Source of the DNA: Clostridia bacterium
GTDB lineage: Bacteria > Bacillota_A > Clostridia > Oscillospirales > UBA929
Assembly: GCA_026001245.1 (NCBI GenBank)
Contig: BNZR01000004.1
Location: forward strand, 1-35,834
Direction of reading: 5' to 3'
DNA: 35,834 nt
Part shown: positions 24,949 to 33,279 of the stretch, one piece after another
Layout of the letters: each line of letters opens with the position of its first letter
Numbering within the stretch: the first letter of the stretch is position 1
Made by a program: the position numbers and the translations under genes
The notes under the pieces: model-generated
Databases searched by the model: none
The model's input: the letters and a program-made list of their open reading frames with translations, nothing else
What the model was told of the DNA's origin: nothing

Positions 24949-26026
24949 GTGTCTTTCCCCCGTCCATCATAAAGATAAACTTATCGAACAAAAACGCCGT
25001 ATCACGCGGCCCGCCGCAGGCTTCCGGGTGGAACTGGACGGAAAACGCGCGTTTGCCGTAGTCCACGCCCTCGCAGGTGTTGTCGTTCACGTTTTCAAAC
25101 AGCACGCGAATGTAGGGGCTGTCGGGCAAGCTGTCGGACACCACCGCGTAGCCGTGATTCTGCGAGGTGACGTATATGCGTCCGTCCCGCACGTTGCGCA
25201 CGGGCTGGTTCGCGCCGCGATGGCCGTATTTCAGTTTGACAGTCTTCGCGCCATGCGCCAAGGCCAGCAGCTGATGCCCCAGGCATATCCCAAAGACGGG
25301 GATATCCGTGCGGCACAGAGCCTTCAGGTTTTCGATAACCTCAACATTCTCGGCGGGGTCGCCGGGGCCGTTGGACAGTAACACGCCCGACGGCTTATAG
25401 CTTAAAATCGTCACGGGCTTTGAATCGTGGGGCAGTACAACCACGTCACAGCCACGCCGATTAAGCTCACGCACCATGTTGTTTTTGTAGCCCAAGTCAA
25501 GCAGAGCCACGGTGCGCTCCGCGTTTAGGGTGCGGTAAAGCTCCGGCTCCTTGACGCTCATGTCCGCAACAACGCCCGTAACGCTGTAGGCGCGGACAGC
25601 GGCAAAGTCCACGCTGTCGGGTCGGTCGGTAATCACCGCGTTCATAACGCCGCTTTCGCGGATACGCTTGATAAGCTTGCGCGTGTCAATCCCGGCTATC
25701 CCAACCGTGCCGCGCTGTTTCAGCATAGCGTCAAGCGTCCCCTCTGACCGGAAGTTGGACGGGCTTACACAATGCTCTTTCACGATATACGCCACAGGCA
25801 CGGGAAAATCCGACTCGAAGTCGTCCGGAATCACCCCGTAGTTGCCGATAAGCGGAAAGCTTTGCGTGACTATCTGCCCCGCGTAGCTCTTATCGGTCAG
25901 GGTTTCTAGGTAGCCCGTCATGCCCGTTGTGAACACGGCCTCGCCGATAAGCTCGCGGCTGTAATCCGCGCCGAACGACACGCCCGCAAAGGTCGTGCCG
26001 TCTTCCAACACCAAATATAGCTTCAT
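24941..26026 (-). CDS. carA: Carbamoyl-phosphate synthase small subunit
   Basis: This 361-residue protein has the N-terminal CarA domain (Leu-Glu-Asp-Gly-Thr-Thr-Phe-Ala-Gly and Gly-Met-Thr-Gly-Tyr) and a class I glutamine amidotransferase domain. Cys248 in Gly-Ile-Cys-Leu-Gly-His-Gln, His333 and Glu335 in Gln-Phe-His-Pro-Glu form the triad. It hydrolyses glutamine and passes ammonia to CarB. The GGGGGGAAG ribosome site is strong. It begins 16 bases after purF and overlaps carB by eight bases. Confidence 0.96.
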   Translation of the reverse strand: MKLYLVLEDGTTFAGVSFGADYSRELIGEAVFTTGMTGYLETLTDKSYAGQIVTQSFPLIGNYGVIPDDFESDFPVPVAYIVKEHCVSPSNFRSEGTLDAMLKQRGTVGIAGIDTRKLIKRIRESGVMNAVITDRPDSVDFAAVRAYSVTGVVADMSVKEPELYRTLNAERTVALLDLGYKNNMVRELNRRGCDVVVLPHDSKPVTILSYKPSGVLLSNGPGDPAENVEVIENLKALCRTDIPVFGICLGHQLLALAHGAKTVKLKYGHRGANQPVRNVRDGRIYVTSQNHGYAVVSDSLPDSPYIRVLFENVNDNTCEGVDYGKRAFSVQFHPEACGGPRDTAFLFDKFIFMMDGGKTHA

Positions 26027-26042
26027 ACTTCCCCCCGCATAA

Positions 26043-27464
26043 TCATTCTAGACTGTTCTTTAACTGCGATTTTACCTCAAGTCCGTAGTCCCCGCTGAAG
26101 CAACCCACGCAGAAGCCGCGATTACTGCCCGCGCAGGCGCGTTTTAGTCCGTCGATACTGATGTACCCCAGGCTGTCCGCGTTTATTTGGGCGCGAATCT
26201 CCTCGGCGGTTTGTTGGTTGGCTATCAAATTTTCTTCGCTGTCGATGTCTATCCCGAAGTGGCAGGTGTGGATAAACGGCGGCGAGCTAAGGCGGATATG
26301 CACCTCACGCGCCCCGGCGTTGCGCATCATGCGCACAATCTTCGCGGCGGTGGTGCCGCGCACCATGCTGTCGTCTATAAGCACCACGCGCTTGTCGCGT
26401 ACGTTGGCGCGCAGGGGATTAAGCTTTAACTGCACCGCGTTTTCGCGCTGGCGTTGCGTGGGGAAGATAAAACTGCGGCCGATATAGCGGTTTTTGAAGA
26501 AGCCCTCAACCAAGGGCAGTCCGCTTGCCGCCGCGTAGCCCGCCGCCGCCGCAAGGCCGCTGTCCGGCACGCCGCACACAACGTCCGCGTCGGCGGGGCA
26601 TTCCTCGGACAGTATGCGCCCCATGTTGCGCCGCGCCGCGTCAACGCTAAGATTGTCGATTATACTGTCCGGCCGTGCGAAGTAGACATACTCGAAGATA
26701 CACAGCCCCGCGCCGCCCGGCTTGTCGTAAAACCCGGATTTGACGATTTTGCCGTTTTCGATAACAACAATCTCGCCCGGTTCAACGTCCCGCACGAAGT
26801 TAAAGCCGCAGCTCTCAACCGCGCAGCTCTCGCTGGCCACAACCATGCCGTCCTCGCTTTCGCCGATACACAGCGGCCTAAAGCCGTGCCTGTCGCGCAC
26901 GGCGAATATGCGCCCCGGGGCGGTCTGCCCCGCGCTTGACAGTATCACAAGCGAAAACGCGCCCTCAAGCCGCTTTGCGGCGGCGGCCACGCCCTTATAG
27001 GTGTCGCCCGTTTCCATCGCGCCGTAGGCTATCAGCGAGGATATAACCTCGCTGTCGGAGCTTGCCAAAAAGCTAAGACCCTTGGTCATAAGCTCGTGCT
27101 TTATCTCGGCGGCGTTTACAACGTTGCCGTTGTGCGCCAGAGCGATACGCCCGGTCAGATATTCTGTTACCACGGGTTGTACGTTGCGCTGGCTGTTGCC
27201 CCCAGTGGTGGAGTATCTTGTGTGCCCCACGGCCAGGTGCGCCGGCGACAATCGCTCGACCTTACCCGCGCTGAACACCTCGCTTACCAGCCCCACGTCT
27301 TTAACGCAGGCGATCTCCGCCCCGCGTGACACCGCGATTCCCGCGCCCTCTTGTCCGCGGTGCTGTAAGGCCAGCAGACCGTTATAGGTCAGCCCCGCCG
27401 CCTCGCCTGTGTTAACACTGGCACCGAAAACGGCGCATTTTTCAACCGGTTTATCCATAGTCAC
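26043..27464 (-). CDS. purF: Amidophosphoribosyltransferase, Fe-S type
   Basis: This 473-residue enzyme catalyses the first step of purine synthesis from PRPP and glutamine. Cys10 in Lys-Cys-Ala-Val-Phe-Gly would become the N-terminal nucleophile after removal of a short propeptide, as in the Bacillus enzyme. The PRPP loop Val-Val-Leu-Ile-Asp-Asp-Ser-Met-Val-Arg-Gly-Thr-Thr is intact. Cysteines in Leu-Cys-Ile-Phe-Glu-Tyr, His-Thr-Cys-His-Phe-Gly and Gly-Phe-Cys-Val-Gly-Cys-Phe match the four ligands of the structural 4Fe-4S cluster of the oxygen-sensitive type. It starts two bases after the ANTAR gene. No other pur genes are near; its neighbours are other glutamine-using enzymes. Confidence 0.96.
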   Translation of the reverse strand: MTMDKPVEKCAVFGASVNTGEAAGLTYNGLLALQHRGQEGAGIAVSRGAEIACVKDVGLVSEVFSAGKVERLSPAHLAVGHTRYSTTGGNSQRNVQPVVTEYLTGRIALAHNGNVVNAAEIKHELMTKGLSFLASSDSEVISSLIAYGAMETGDTYKGVAAAAKRLEGAFSLVILSSAGQTAPGRIFAVRDRHGFRPLCIGESEDGMVVASESCAVESCGFNFVRDVEPGEIVVIENGKIVKSGFYDKPGGAGLCIFEYVYFARPDSIIDNLSVDAARRNMGRILSEECPADADVVCGVPDSGLAAAAGYAAASGLPLVEGFFKNRYIGRSFIFPTQRQRENAVQLKLNPLRANVRDKRVVLIDDSMVRGTTAAKIVRMMRNAGAREVHIRLSSPPFIHTCHFGIDIDSEENLIANQQTAEEIRAQINADSLGYISIDGLKRACAGSNRGFCVGCFSGDYGLEVKSQLKNSLE

Positions 27465-27466
27465 CT

Positions 27467-28003
27467 CTAGTTTTCATAGGTTCGCAGTATCATTTGTGCC
27501 ACCTGCTCGCGGGATTTTCGCATGTCCATGGCCTGCTTTTCAACGTGACGGTGCGCCTCGCTTTCAGACAGCCCCAGGCGTTCCACCAATACCAGCTTTG
27601 CACGCGCCACAACCCGCAGTTCTTCAAGCTTTTGCAAAATCTCGGACCGTTCCCGCTCGAACAGGCGCAGTTTGGCGCGGGTGATTTTAACCCAGTCCAA
27701 CGCCCGCAACAGCTCGGCGCGGGACGGGGGCTTTGGCAGTATCATAACCCCCGGTATCGTAAGCGTTTCGCGGGCGAACATAACTACCTGCGTGATGCCC
27801 GTTTTGGCCGCGTCCTTGGCTAATCTGTCCCCGAACTCGTCGGGCAGGGGCGCGTTTACCGCGCACAGCTCTATGGCGCGGCTGTTAAGTATGTCCCGCG
27901 CCGCGTCCGCGCTTACCGCCTCAAACACCTGCGAGAATCGGCTTTGGAATATCTCCAAAATCGCGGGGGTGGTTTTGGGGGATACCAGCAACGCTGTTTC
28001 CAT
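27467..28003 (-). CDS. ANTAR-domain antitermination regulator
   Basis: This 178-residue protein has a degenerate receiver-like N-terminal half (about 1-110), without an obvious phospho-acceptor in the usual setting, and a C-terminal ANTAR domain (about 120-176). The ANTAR part shows the coiled Arg-Val-Val-Ala-Arg-Ala-Lys lead-in, then Ser-Glu-Ser-Glu-Ala-His-Arg-x-x-(Glu)-Lys-Gln-Ala-Met-Asp and the closing Ala-x-x-Ile-Leu. ANTAR proteins bind paired hairpins in nascent RNA to prevent termination; in Clostridia they often accompany glutamine synthetase and glutamate synthase genes. Its start shares one base with the stop of the upstream gene. I found no paired ANTAR hairpins in the short leader of this operon, so its targets may be elsewhere, such as glnA. 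Confidence 0.88.
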   Translation of the reverse strand: METALLVSPKTTPAILEIFQSRFSQVFEAVSADAARDILNSRAIELCAVNAPLPDEFGDRLAKDAAKTGITQVVMFARETLTIPGVMILPKPPSRAELLRALDWVKITRAKLRLFERERSEILQKLEELRVVARAKLVLVERLGLSESEAHRHVEKQAMDMRKSREQVAQMILRTYEN

Positions 28004-28722
28004 CAGTTATGTGTGTACATCTGGGTGTAGGGGTTTTTGGCGTTGGGGGTCAGCGTGAAGAATCCAAAGTCCGTGGGGACTTTCACGTTAAAATAACCCT
28101 CAAAGGCCTTGACATACTCCGCAATCTCGGCCAAATCCGCGTCAGTTGCGGGATTAGCCGCGACCTGCCGTGGCAAATCCTGCGGCAGACGCTTTGCGCG
28201 GGCGACAATCTTGCCGCCGTGCATACCCGTCCCCGCAAAGCTTCCGAAAGGAATGTCCACGCCCTCAATATTCAGGATAATAATCAGCCCGCCCGCCAAA
28301 TACTCGCCGGGGAAGCTGCCCGTGGCCTCGCCAACAACAACAATCGGGCGCAGATCCTTGTATTGCTTCATGTGTATGCCCGTGCGATAGCCCGAGCCGC
28401 CGCGCACGTAGATTTCGCCGCCGCGCATGGCGTACCCCAGCGCGTCCCCCGCGTGGCCGTCTATCACAATGCGCCCCTTGTTCATGGTGTCGCCGGTTGC
28501 GTCCTGCGCGTTGCCCTCTACGGTGACCGTCGCGCCGTTTAGATACGCCCCAAGGGCGTTGCCCGGCGTTCCCACGATGTAGATATTGCCCTGTTTGCGC
28601 CCCGCCGCGATAAAACGCTGGCCGATACAATTCTCAATCCGAACGTCGCCCTGCGCCGCTCTGACCTGATTGTTCAGGTCGTCAAACAACAGCTCTTTCG
28701 CGTCAATGATAGTAACACTCAT
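28003..28722 (-). CDS. Glutamate synthase GXGXG-domain subunit
   Basis: This 239-residue protein is the stand-alone alpha-helical/beta-helix 'GltB domain 3' found at the C-terminus of full-length glutamate synthase. Glycine-spaced repeats are seen throughout: Gly-Asn-Ala-Leu-Gly-Ala-Tyr, Gly-Asp-Ala-Leu-Gly-Tyr-Ala-Met-Arg-Gly-Gly, Val-Arg-Gly-Gly-Ser-Gly-Tyr-Arg-Thr-Gly, and Phe-Ala-Gly-Thr-Gly-Met-His-Gly-Gly. The domain is structural and supports the ammonia channel. It overlaps the FAD subunit gene by four bases and the ANTAR gene by one base, in a five-gene modular glutamate synthase. Confidence 0.92.
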   Translation of the reverse strand: MSVTIIDAKELLFDDLNNQVRAAQGDVRIENCIGQRFIAAGRKQGNIYIVGTPGNALGAYLNGATVTVEGNAQDATGDTMNKGRIVIDGHAGDALGYAMRGGEIYVRGGSGYRTGIHMKQYKDLRPIVVVGEATGSFPGEYLAGGLIIILNIEGVDIPFGSFAGTGMHGGKIVARAKRLPQDLPRQVAANPATDADLAEIAEYVKAFEGYFNVKVPTDFGFFTLTPNAKNPYTQMYTHN

Positions 28723-29933
28723 ACAACCGCCCCCAATTTTTGCTTGCGATACGCCGTGGAAAACGCGATTAAACCCGGCGATTTGCGGATTTTTTCAAAA
28801 TCAAGGCTGTCAAGCGGCGTTTTTTCGCGCACCAAGGCGGTGTAGATACCCGCCCGCTCCACATCGCCGATTATGATAAAGCCCTTTAGGATATTATCCT
28901 TGAAGAACAGCTTTTTGTAGCGATTTCCGTCGCGCTCGGCGTAGGCTTCGCCCTCGTACGTCCCCGCCGTTACTATGTGCAACCCGAAAAAGCCGATGGC
29001 GTTCATGGGTATGCCGTCTGTCAAGGCAAGCTCGCCGCCCGCCATGTTTATCCCGGCGCACTCACCCTGCCGATAGGCGTTGGGCAACAACGCCAACACG
29101 CGCTTGTCCCCAATACTCGCGTCATAGCCCTTGGCGCAGTCGCCCGCCGCGTAGACGTCGGGGATGGCGGTTTGCATGCGCTCGTCTATCACAAAGCCGC
29201 CGCGCTCGCCCGTCAGTGCGGTATTCGGGCGCACCCCAACCGCCATGACCAAGATGTCAAAAGCCAGCTCACGCCCGGAATTCAGCGTGGCCTTGCCGGG
29301 CGCGAATTGCTTAACGCTGTCGGACAAATGGAAGCGTATCCCGCCGTGTTCAAGATGGGTTTTCATAATCGCGGCCGCATCGTCGTCCAAAATGCTGGAC
29401 AGTACCTTTGGCGCGAGATCTACCACCGTCACCGACCCCACGCGGGACAGGATCCCCTCCGCGCATTTAAGTCCGATTAAGCCCGCGCCGACAATCAGCA
29501 CCTTGGCGTGGCGTTTTTCACCGATGGCCGCCTCCAGCGCGTTCGCATCGTCTAGGGTATAAAAGCTGTGGTAGCTGACCGTGTCCAGCCCCGCCATGGG
29601 CGGCACGAAGGGTGTAGACCCCGTGGCAAGCAACAGCTTGTCGAATTTGACTGTCGCCCCATCGTCCAGCTTCACGGCGTGGTCGCCAAGTTCAACAGCG
29701 GTCTTGCCCAGCAGAGCTGTGACGTTGTTTTCCTTGTAGAAGTCATCACCACGATACTTCATGCGTTGTAAGTCCGTGTCGCCCTTTAATAGATACGAGA
29801 TCAGCGGGCGGGAATAGGTGTGGTGCGGCTCGGCGGAGATAATGGTTATGGGCGAGGTTTTGTCCAGCACACGAATCCCCTCAACCGCGCCGATTGCCGC
29901 CGTAGAGTTGCCGATTATAACGTAATTACTCAT
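28719..29933 (-). CDS. FAD/NAD(P)-dependent oxidoreductase of the glutamate synthase cluster
   Basis: The protein is 404 residues from ATG 29933; a GTG three codons earlier is also possible, but the GGGAG ribosome site suits the ATG better. It is a pyridine-nucleotide-disulfide family reductase. The N-terminal FAD motif is Val-Ile-Ile-Gly-Asn-Ser-Thr-Ala-Ala-Ile-Gly. The NAD(P) motif is Val-Gly-Ala-Gly-Leu-Ile-Gly-Leu-Lys-Cys-Ala-Glu near residue 150. The second FAD motif Val-Tyr-Ala-Ala-Gly-Asp-Cys-Ala is near 265. It lacks the CxxxxC redox disulfide of glutathione-type reductases and resembles the NADH/rubredoxin oxidoreductase group. It probably feeds electrons through the adjacent ferredoxin into the FMN synthase subunit. 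Confidence 0.88.
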   Translation of the reverse strand: MSNYVIIGNSTAAIGAVEGIRVLDKTSPITIISAEPHHTYSRPLISYLLKGDTDLQRMKYRGDDFYKENNVTALLGKTAVELGDHAVKLDDGATVKFDKLLLATGSTPFVPPMAGLDTVSYHSFYTLDDANALEAAIGEKRHAKVLIVGAGLIGLKCAEGILSRVGSVTVVDLAPKVLSSILDDDAAAIMKTHLEHGGIRFHLSDSVKQFAPGKATLNSGRELAFDILVMAVGVRPNTALTGERGGFVIDERMQTAIPDVYAAGDCAKGYDASIGDKRVLALLPNAYRQGECAGINMAGGELALTDGIPMNAIGFFGLHIVTAGTYEGEAYAERDGNRYKKLFFKDNILKGFIIIGDVERAGIYTALVREKTPLDSLDFEKIRKSPGLIAFSTAYRKQKLGAVV

Positions 29934-29938
29934 CTCGC

Positions 29939-30376
29939 TCACTCCCTTTCCTCAAAGACTATCGCGCCGTTGGGACAGCCCGCAACACAGCGCGGCGTAC
30001 CCTGGGTGGTCTGCAAACACAGCTCGCATTTGCGTACCGCGCCGTCCGCGCTGGGCATAACCGCCCCGTAGGGACAGCTTAAAACGCAGGTGTAGCAATG
30101 CACACAGCGATTTTTGTCCACGGATATTACCCCGTCGGTAACGCTAAGCGCCCCGGTCAGACAGCCCTTTACGCACAGCGGGACGGAGCAGTGGCGGCAA
30201 CCGATCGCAAAGCACACGTCGCCGTCCTCTTCAACGCGGATTACGGGGTCGATTACGCTGTTTTTCAACGCCCGCGTCATATTCGGCTCGGAATTAGCCA
30301 CCGCCGCGAACGCGCAGTTGTATTCGCACAGATGACAGCCCAGGCACCATTGCTCGTTAACAAAAACTCTTTTCAT
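29939..30376 (-). CDS. Polyferredoxin electron-transfer subunit (four 4Fe-4S)
   Basis: This ~145-residue protein has four cysteine groups: Cys-Leu-Gly-Cys-His-Leu-Cys-Glu-Tyr-Asn-Cys, Cys-Arg-His-Cys-(x4)-Cys-Val-Lys-Gly-Cys, Cys-Val-His-Cys-Tyr-Thr-Cys-Val-Leu-Ser-Cys-Pro, and Cys-Glu-Leu-Cys followed by Cys-Val-Ala-Gly-Cys-Pro. This is the pattern of HycB/CooF-type subunits that carry four 4Fe-4S clusters. It sits between the FMN synthase and the FAD reductase genes, and so probably links them. ATG 30376 is preferred over GTG 30382 because GGGGGAG lies five bases before the ATG. Confidence 0.9.
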   Translation of the reverse strand: MKRVFVNEQWCLGCHLCEYNCAFAAVANSEPNMTRALKNSVIDPVIRVEEDGDVCFAIGCRHCSVPLCVKGCLTGALSVTDGVISVDKNRCVHCYTCVLSCPYGAVMPSADGAVRKCELCLQTTQGTPRCVAGCPNGAIVFEERE

Positions 30377-30378
30377 GT

Positions 30379-31887
30379 TCACTCCCCCGCGTGCTTGATA
30401 CCCAAAATATCAAGCTCTTTCTCTGTAAGTCCCACGCCGCGAAGCATAAGGCGGTTGCCCTTCAACGCCTCGATGGAGTTTATACCCATGCCGCCCATCA
30501 TCTCCATAATCTCGTGGTTCCAGGCGTGCATTAGATTAACCAAACGCTTGTAGCCGATCTCCGGGTTCAGGCGTTTCACCAATTCCGGCTGTTGCGTGGC
30601 GATACCCCAGTTGCATTTGCCCGCGTGACAACTGCGGCACAGGTGACAGCCCAAGGCCAAGAGCGCCGCCGTACCGATATACACGCAGTCCGCGCCCAAG
30701 GCCACCGCCTTGAACACGTCCGCCGAGGAACGTATCGACCCGCCGACCACCAAAGACACGTCGTCGCGTATCCCCTCGGCGCGAAGACGGCTGTCCACGC
30801 TGGCCAAGGCAAGCTCGATCGGGATACCCACGTTGTCGCGTATGCGTGTCGGAGCGGCACCCGTGCCGCCGCGATAGCCGTCAATGGCGATTATATCCGC
30901 GCCGCTTCGGGCGATACCGCTGGCGATAGCCCCCACGTTATGCACCGCCGCGATCTTGACGATAACGGGCTTTGTGTAAGCCGTGGCCTCTTTAAGCGAG
31001 AACACCAGCTGGCGCAAATCCTCAATCGAGTATATATCGTGGTGCGGCGCGGGGGAGATAGCGTCCACGCCCTCCGGCACCATGCGCGTGCGCGACACGT
31101 CGCCGCGTATTTTGCGGCCGGGCAAGTGGCCGCCGATACCGGGCTTCGCGCCCTGCCCCATCTTGATCTCAATCGCCGCGCCCGCCACAAGGTAATCCGC
31201 GTGTACGCCGAATCGTCCCGACGCCACCTGCACTATGGTGTTCGCGCCGTACTGATAAAAGTCCTCGTGCAGGCCGCCCTCGCCGGTGTTGTAGCAGATT
31301 CCAAGCTCCGTGGCGGCACGCGCCAAAGACTCGTGCGCGTTGTAGCTTATCGAGCCGTAGCTCATGGCCGAGAACATGACGGGCATGTCCAGCTTCAATT
31401 GATGGCCTAGGTTGTTGACCAGCCGCCCGTCTTTGTCGCGTTCGATACCTCGCGGTTTCTTGCCAAGATACACGCGTGTCTCCATAGGCTCGCGCAGGGG
31501 GTCTATCGACGGGTTGGTTACCTGCGATGCGTTTAGCAGGATTTTATCGAAGTAAATCGGGTATTCCTGCGGGTTGCCCATGCTGGACAGCAACACGCCG
31601 CCCGTCCCCGCCTGACGGTATAAGTCCTGAATATTCGCCGCACTCCAGTTGACGTTGGGGCGAAACGTGTGGTCGGATTTGCGGATTTTCAAAGCGCGGA
31701 CAGGACACAGCGACACACAGCGGTGACAGTTCACGCATTTGCTGTCGTCAGCCTCCATAACCACCTTGCCCTCGGGGTCGGTGTAGCTGCTGTGCGCCTC
31801 GTTGGCGCATTGACGTTCACAGGCGCGGCAGGATATGCAACGCTCTTGGTTGCGAGCAACCTCAAATTCGGGATAGATATAATTCAT
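30379..31887 (-). CDS. Glutamate synthase FMN/Fe-S catalytic subunit, archaeal type
   Basis: This 502-residue protein starts with two 4Fe-4S ferredoxin motifs (Cys17, 20, 23, 27 and Cys51, 54, 57, 61), followed by the FMN-binding (beta/alpha)8 synthase domain. Visible family motifs are Met-Ser-Tyr-Gly-Ser-Ile-Ser, Gly-Gln-Gly-Ala-Lys-Pro-Gly-Ile-Gly-Gly-His-Leu-Pro-Gly and Ile-Asp-Gly-Tyr-Arg-Gly-Gly-Thr-Gly-Ala-Ala-Pro. A Cys-His-Leu-Cys-Arg-Ser-Cys-His-x3-Cys group near residue 415 would bind the 3Fe-4S cluster. It reduces 2-iminoglutarate to glutamate using ammonia from the amidotransferase subunit. It overlaps that upstream gene by four bases. Confidence 0.95.
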   Translation of the reverse strand: MNYIYPEFEVARNQERCISCRACERQCANEAHSSYTDPEGKVVMEADDSKCVNCHRCVSLCPVRALKIRKSDHTFRPNVNWSAANIQDLYRQAGTGGVLLSSMGNPQEYPIYFDKILLNASQVTNPSIDPLREPMETRVYLGKKPRGIERDKDGRLVNNLGHQLKLDMPVMFSAMSYGSISYNAHESLARAATELGICYNTGEGGLHEDFYQYGANTIVQVASGRFGVHADYLVAGAAIEIKMGQGAKPGIGGHLPGRKIRGDVSRTRMVPEGVDAISPAPHHDIYSIEDLRQLVFSLKEATAYTKPVIVKIAAVHNVGAIASGIARSGADIIAIDGYRGGTGAAPTRIRDNVGIPIELALASVDSRLRAEGIRDDVSLVVGGSIRSSADVFKAVALGADCVYIGTAALLALGCHLCRSCHAGKCNWGIATQQPELVKRLNPEIGYKRLVNLMHAWNHEIMEMMGGMGINSIEALKGNRLMLRGVGLTEKELDILGIKHAGE

Positions 31888-32993
31888 AGCTTAACACCCT
31901 CTTCCAGTGTGACTATCACGGGTTCGCCGCCCTTGGGCGCCCACACACGATCCAAATTCGGCTCGATAAGGCGTATCGCGCTCTCCTCGCTGGCCACGTA
32001 AACCCGGTCGCCCTTCTCCGCGGCGACCATCGAGCGCAGTTTTAAGCGATCGTTTAAGGCCATCATGCCGCCCTCAAAGCCCACCAGTATCGAAAACGGG
32101 CCGGTTATCAGCTGGGACGGGAACGCGCCGCGCAGGTACTCGTACATCTCGCGCTGTTCTTGCGGCATACGCTCAATCTCGCTCCAAAACGGGGCGGCCA
32201 CCACCGCGCAAATCTCCTGCAAGGTCAGGCCGACCTTGCGGCGCAGGTAGTCGATGATATAGGTGATAACCTCGGTATCGGTTTGCAGGGCGCAGTCGTA
32301 GTTGTGCATTTCTATGGCGCGGCGGTTTGCGTCATAGCTGGATATTTCGCCGTTGTGTACCACCGTCACGTCAAGCAACGAGAACGGATGCGCCCCGCCC
32401 CACCAGCCGGGGGTGTTTGTGGGGTATCGGCCGTGCGCCGTCCAGCAGTAGCCTTCGTATTCCTCCAGGCGATAGAAACGCCCCACGTCCTCCGGAAAGC
32501 CCACCGCCTTGAACGAACCCATGTTCTTGCCGCTGGAGAACACGTACGAACCCTTGTGATCCTCGCCGTTTATGCGGAACACGCAACGCGCAACGAACTC
32601 GCGCTCGTCCAGCTCGCTGGATTCCAGCTTGGTGGTAAGCGGCAGTACGAAGTACCGCCAGATAAGCGGCTGGTCGGTAATCTCGCGCACCTTGCGCGTG
32701 GGGATTTCGGAACGCCCGGCCACCTCGAAGTGACGCTCCAAAAAAGCCTCGCACTCCAGTCGAGCCGAGGGATTGTCGTAAAAAATATGCAACGCGTAGA
32801 AATCCTTGTACTGGGGGTAGATGCCATAGGCGGCAAAACCTCCCCCAAGACCGTTGGAACGGTCGTGCATAACGGCGATAGACTTCATAACCTCCGCGCC
32901 GCTTATTTTGTTGCCCTTGCGCGAGAAAATGCCCGAAATGGCGCAACCCGACGGGATTCGCACCTGACCCTCTTTGTATTTGCTGTTCATCAT
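31884..32993 (-). CDS. Glutamate synthase class II glutamine amidotransferase subunit
   Basis: This 369-residue protein is the separate amidotransferase module (GltB domain 1 type). The likely nucleophile is Cys17 in Ser-Gly-Cys-Ala-Ile-Ser-Gly-Ile, so a 16-residue propeptide must be cut off if the usual class II (Ntn) mechanism applies. Other features are His-Asp-Arg-Ser-Asn-Gly-Leu-Gly-Gly-Gly, His-Gly-Arg-Tyr-Pro-Thr-Asn-Thr-Pro-Gly-Trp, Val-His-Asn-Gly-Glu-Ile-Ser-Ser, and a Gln-Thr-Asp-Thr-Glu-Val segment, all typical. It releases ammonia from glutamine for the FMN subunit. It is the first gene of the long minus-strand operon, with its own promoter upstream. Confidence 0.93.
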   Translation of the reverse strand: MMNSKYKEGQVRIPSGCAISGIFSRKGNKISGAEVMKSIAVMHDRSNGLGGGFAAYGIYPQYKDFYALHIFYDNPSARLECEAFLERHFEVAGRSEIPTRKVREITDQPLIWRYFVLPLTTKLESSELDEREFVARCVFRINGEDHKGSYVFSSGKNMGSFKAVGFPEDVGRFYRLEEYEGYCWTAHGRYPTNTPGWWGGAHPFSLLDVTVVHNGEISSYDANRRAIEMHNYDCALQTDTEVITYIIDYLRRKVGLTLQEICAVVAAPFWSEIERMPQEQREMYEYLRGAFPSQLITGPFSILVGFEGGMMALNDRLKLRSMVAAEKGDRVYVASEESAIRLIEPNLDRVWAPKGGEPVIVTLEEGVKL

Positions 32994-33036
32994 GTAATAT
33001 ACGTCCTTTACTTATGTGCTTAGTCGCTTACATTGT

Positions 33037-33065
33037 ATAATACATGATTGTCGCGGGTTTGTCAA
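33037..33065 (-). promoter_or_regulatory. Promoter of the glutamate synthase/nucleotide operon
   Basis: On the minus strand TTGACA (33065-33060), 17 bases and TATTAT (33042-33037) form a strong promoter. The leader to ATG 32993 is only about 35 bases and holds the GGAC-type ribosome site. It has no room for a riboswitch or paired ANTAR hairpins. Confidence 0.85.
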
Positions 33066-33092
33066 TAGTCAAATGTTGTTGTAATATGCAAC

Positions 33093-33123
33093 CGTAGGGG
33101 CGCACGTCTCGTGCGCCCCTACG
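33093..33123 (-). terminator. Perfect 14-bp hairpin after the feo operon, probable terminator
   Basis: CGTAGGGGCGCACG and CGTGCGCCCCTACG form a perfect stem with a three-base TCT loop, ten bases after the last feo gene. No strong T run follows on the minus strand. The TAGGGGCG sequence resembles small dispersed palindromes seen in many bacterial genomes, so it may be a repeat serving as terminator. Confidence 0.55.
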
Positions 33124-33132
33124 TGCGAAATT

Positions 33133-33279
33133 TTATTTGTTTTTCCCGCATATGTCGCCTGCGGCGCAGGAATCACAGCCGCAACCGCAGTTGCCGCCTT
33201 TTTTCGCGCCGCGCACTATGCGCCAGATTGCTACGCCTATCGCGGCGGCTACTACTATCGCTATTATGATACTAGGCAC
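33133..33279 (-). CDS. FeoB-associated Cys-rich membrane peptide
   Basis: A 48-residue protein starts at GTG 33279, inside the end of feoB (8-base overlap), with an AGGGGGG ribosome site. It has one N-terminal membrane helix (about 3-19), a basic stretch, and a Cys-rich end: Cys-Gly-Cys-Gly-Cys-x2-Cys, then a fifth Cys five residues from the end. This is the layout of the FeoB-associated Cys-rich protein family found directly after feoB in Firmicutes. Its role is not established; metal handling at the FeoB pore or a FeoC-like role has been considered. The plus-strand frame over the same DNA is a shadow. Confidence 0.85.
   Translation of the reverse strand: MPSIIIAIVVAAAIGVAIWRIVRGAKKGGNCGCGCDSCAAGDICGKNK

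Noticed and set aside
32160..33023. A 287-codon plus-strand frame opposite the glutamate synthase amidotransferase gene
   Set aside because: It is antisense to a clearly recognised gene, is rich in His/Arg/Gln as expected of a GC-rich shadow frame, and has no family motif.
32994..33036. Paired ANTAR target hairpins in the leader of the glutamate synthase operon
   Set aside because: The leader is only about 35 bases and shows no two-hairpin structure with the expected hexaloop bases.
33093..33123. An integron attC or attachment site
   Set aside because: The hairpin is a simple perfect palindrome with no integrase or recombinase nearby. A terminator or dispersed palindrome is simpler.
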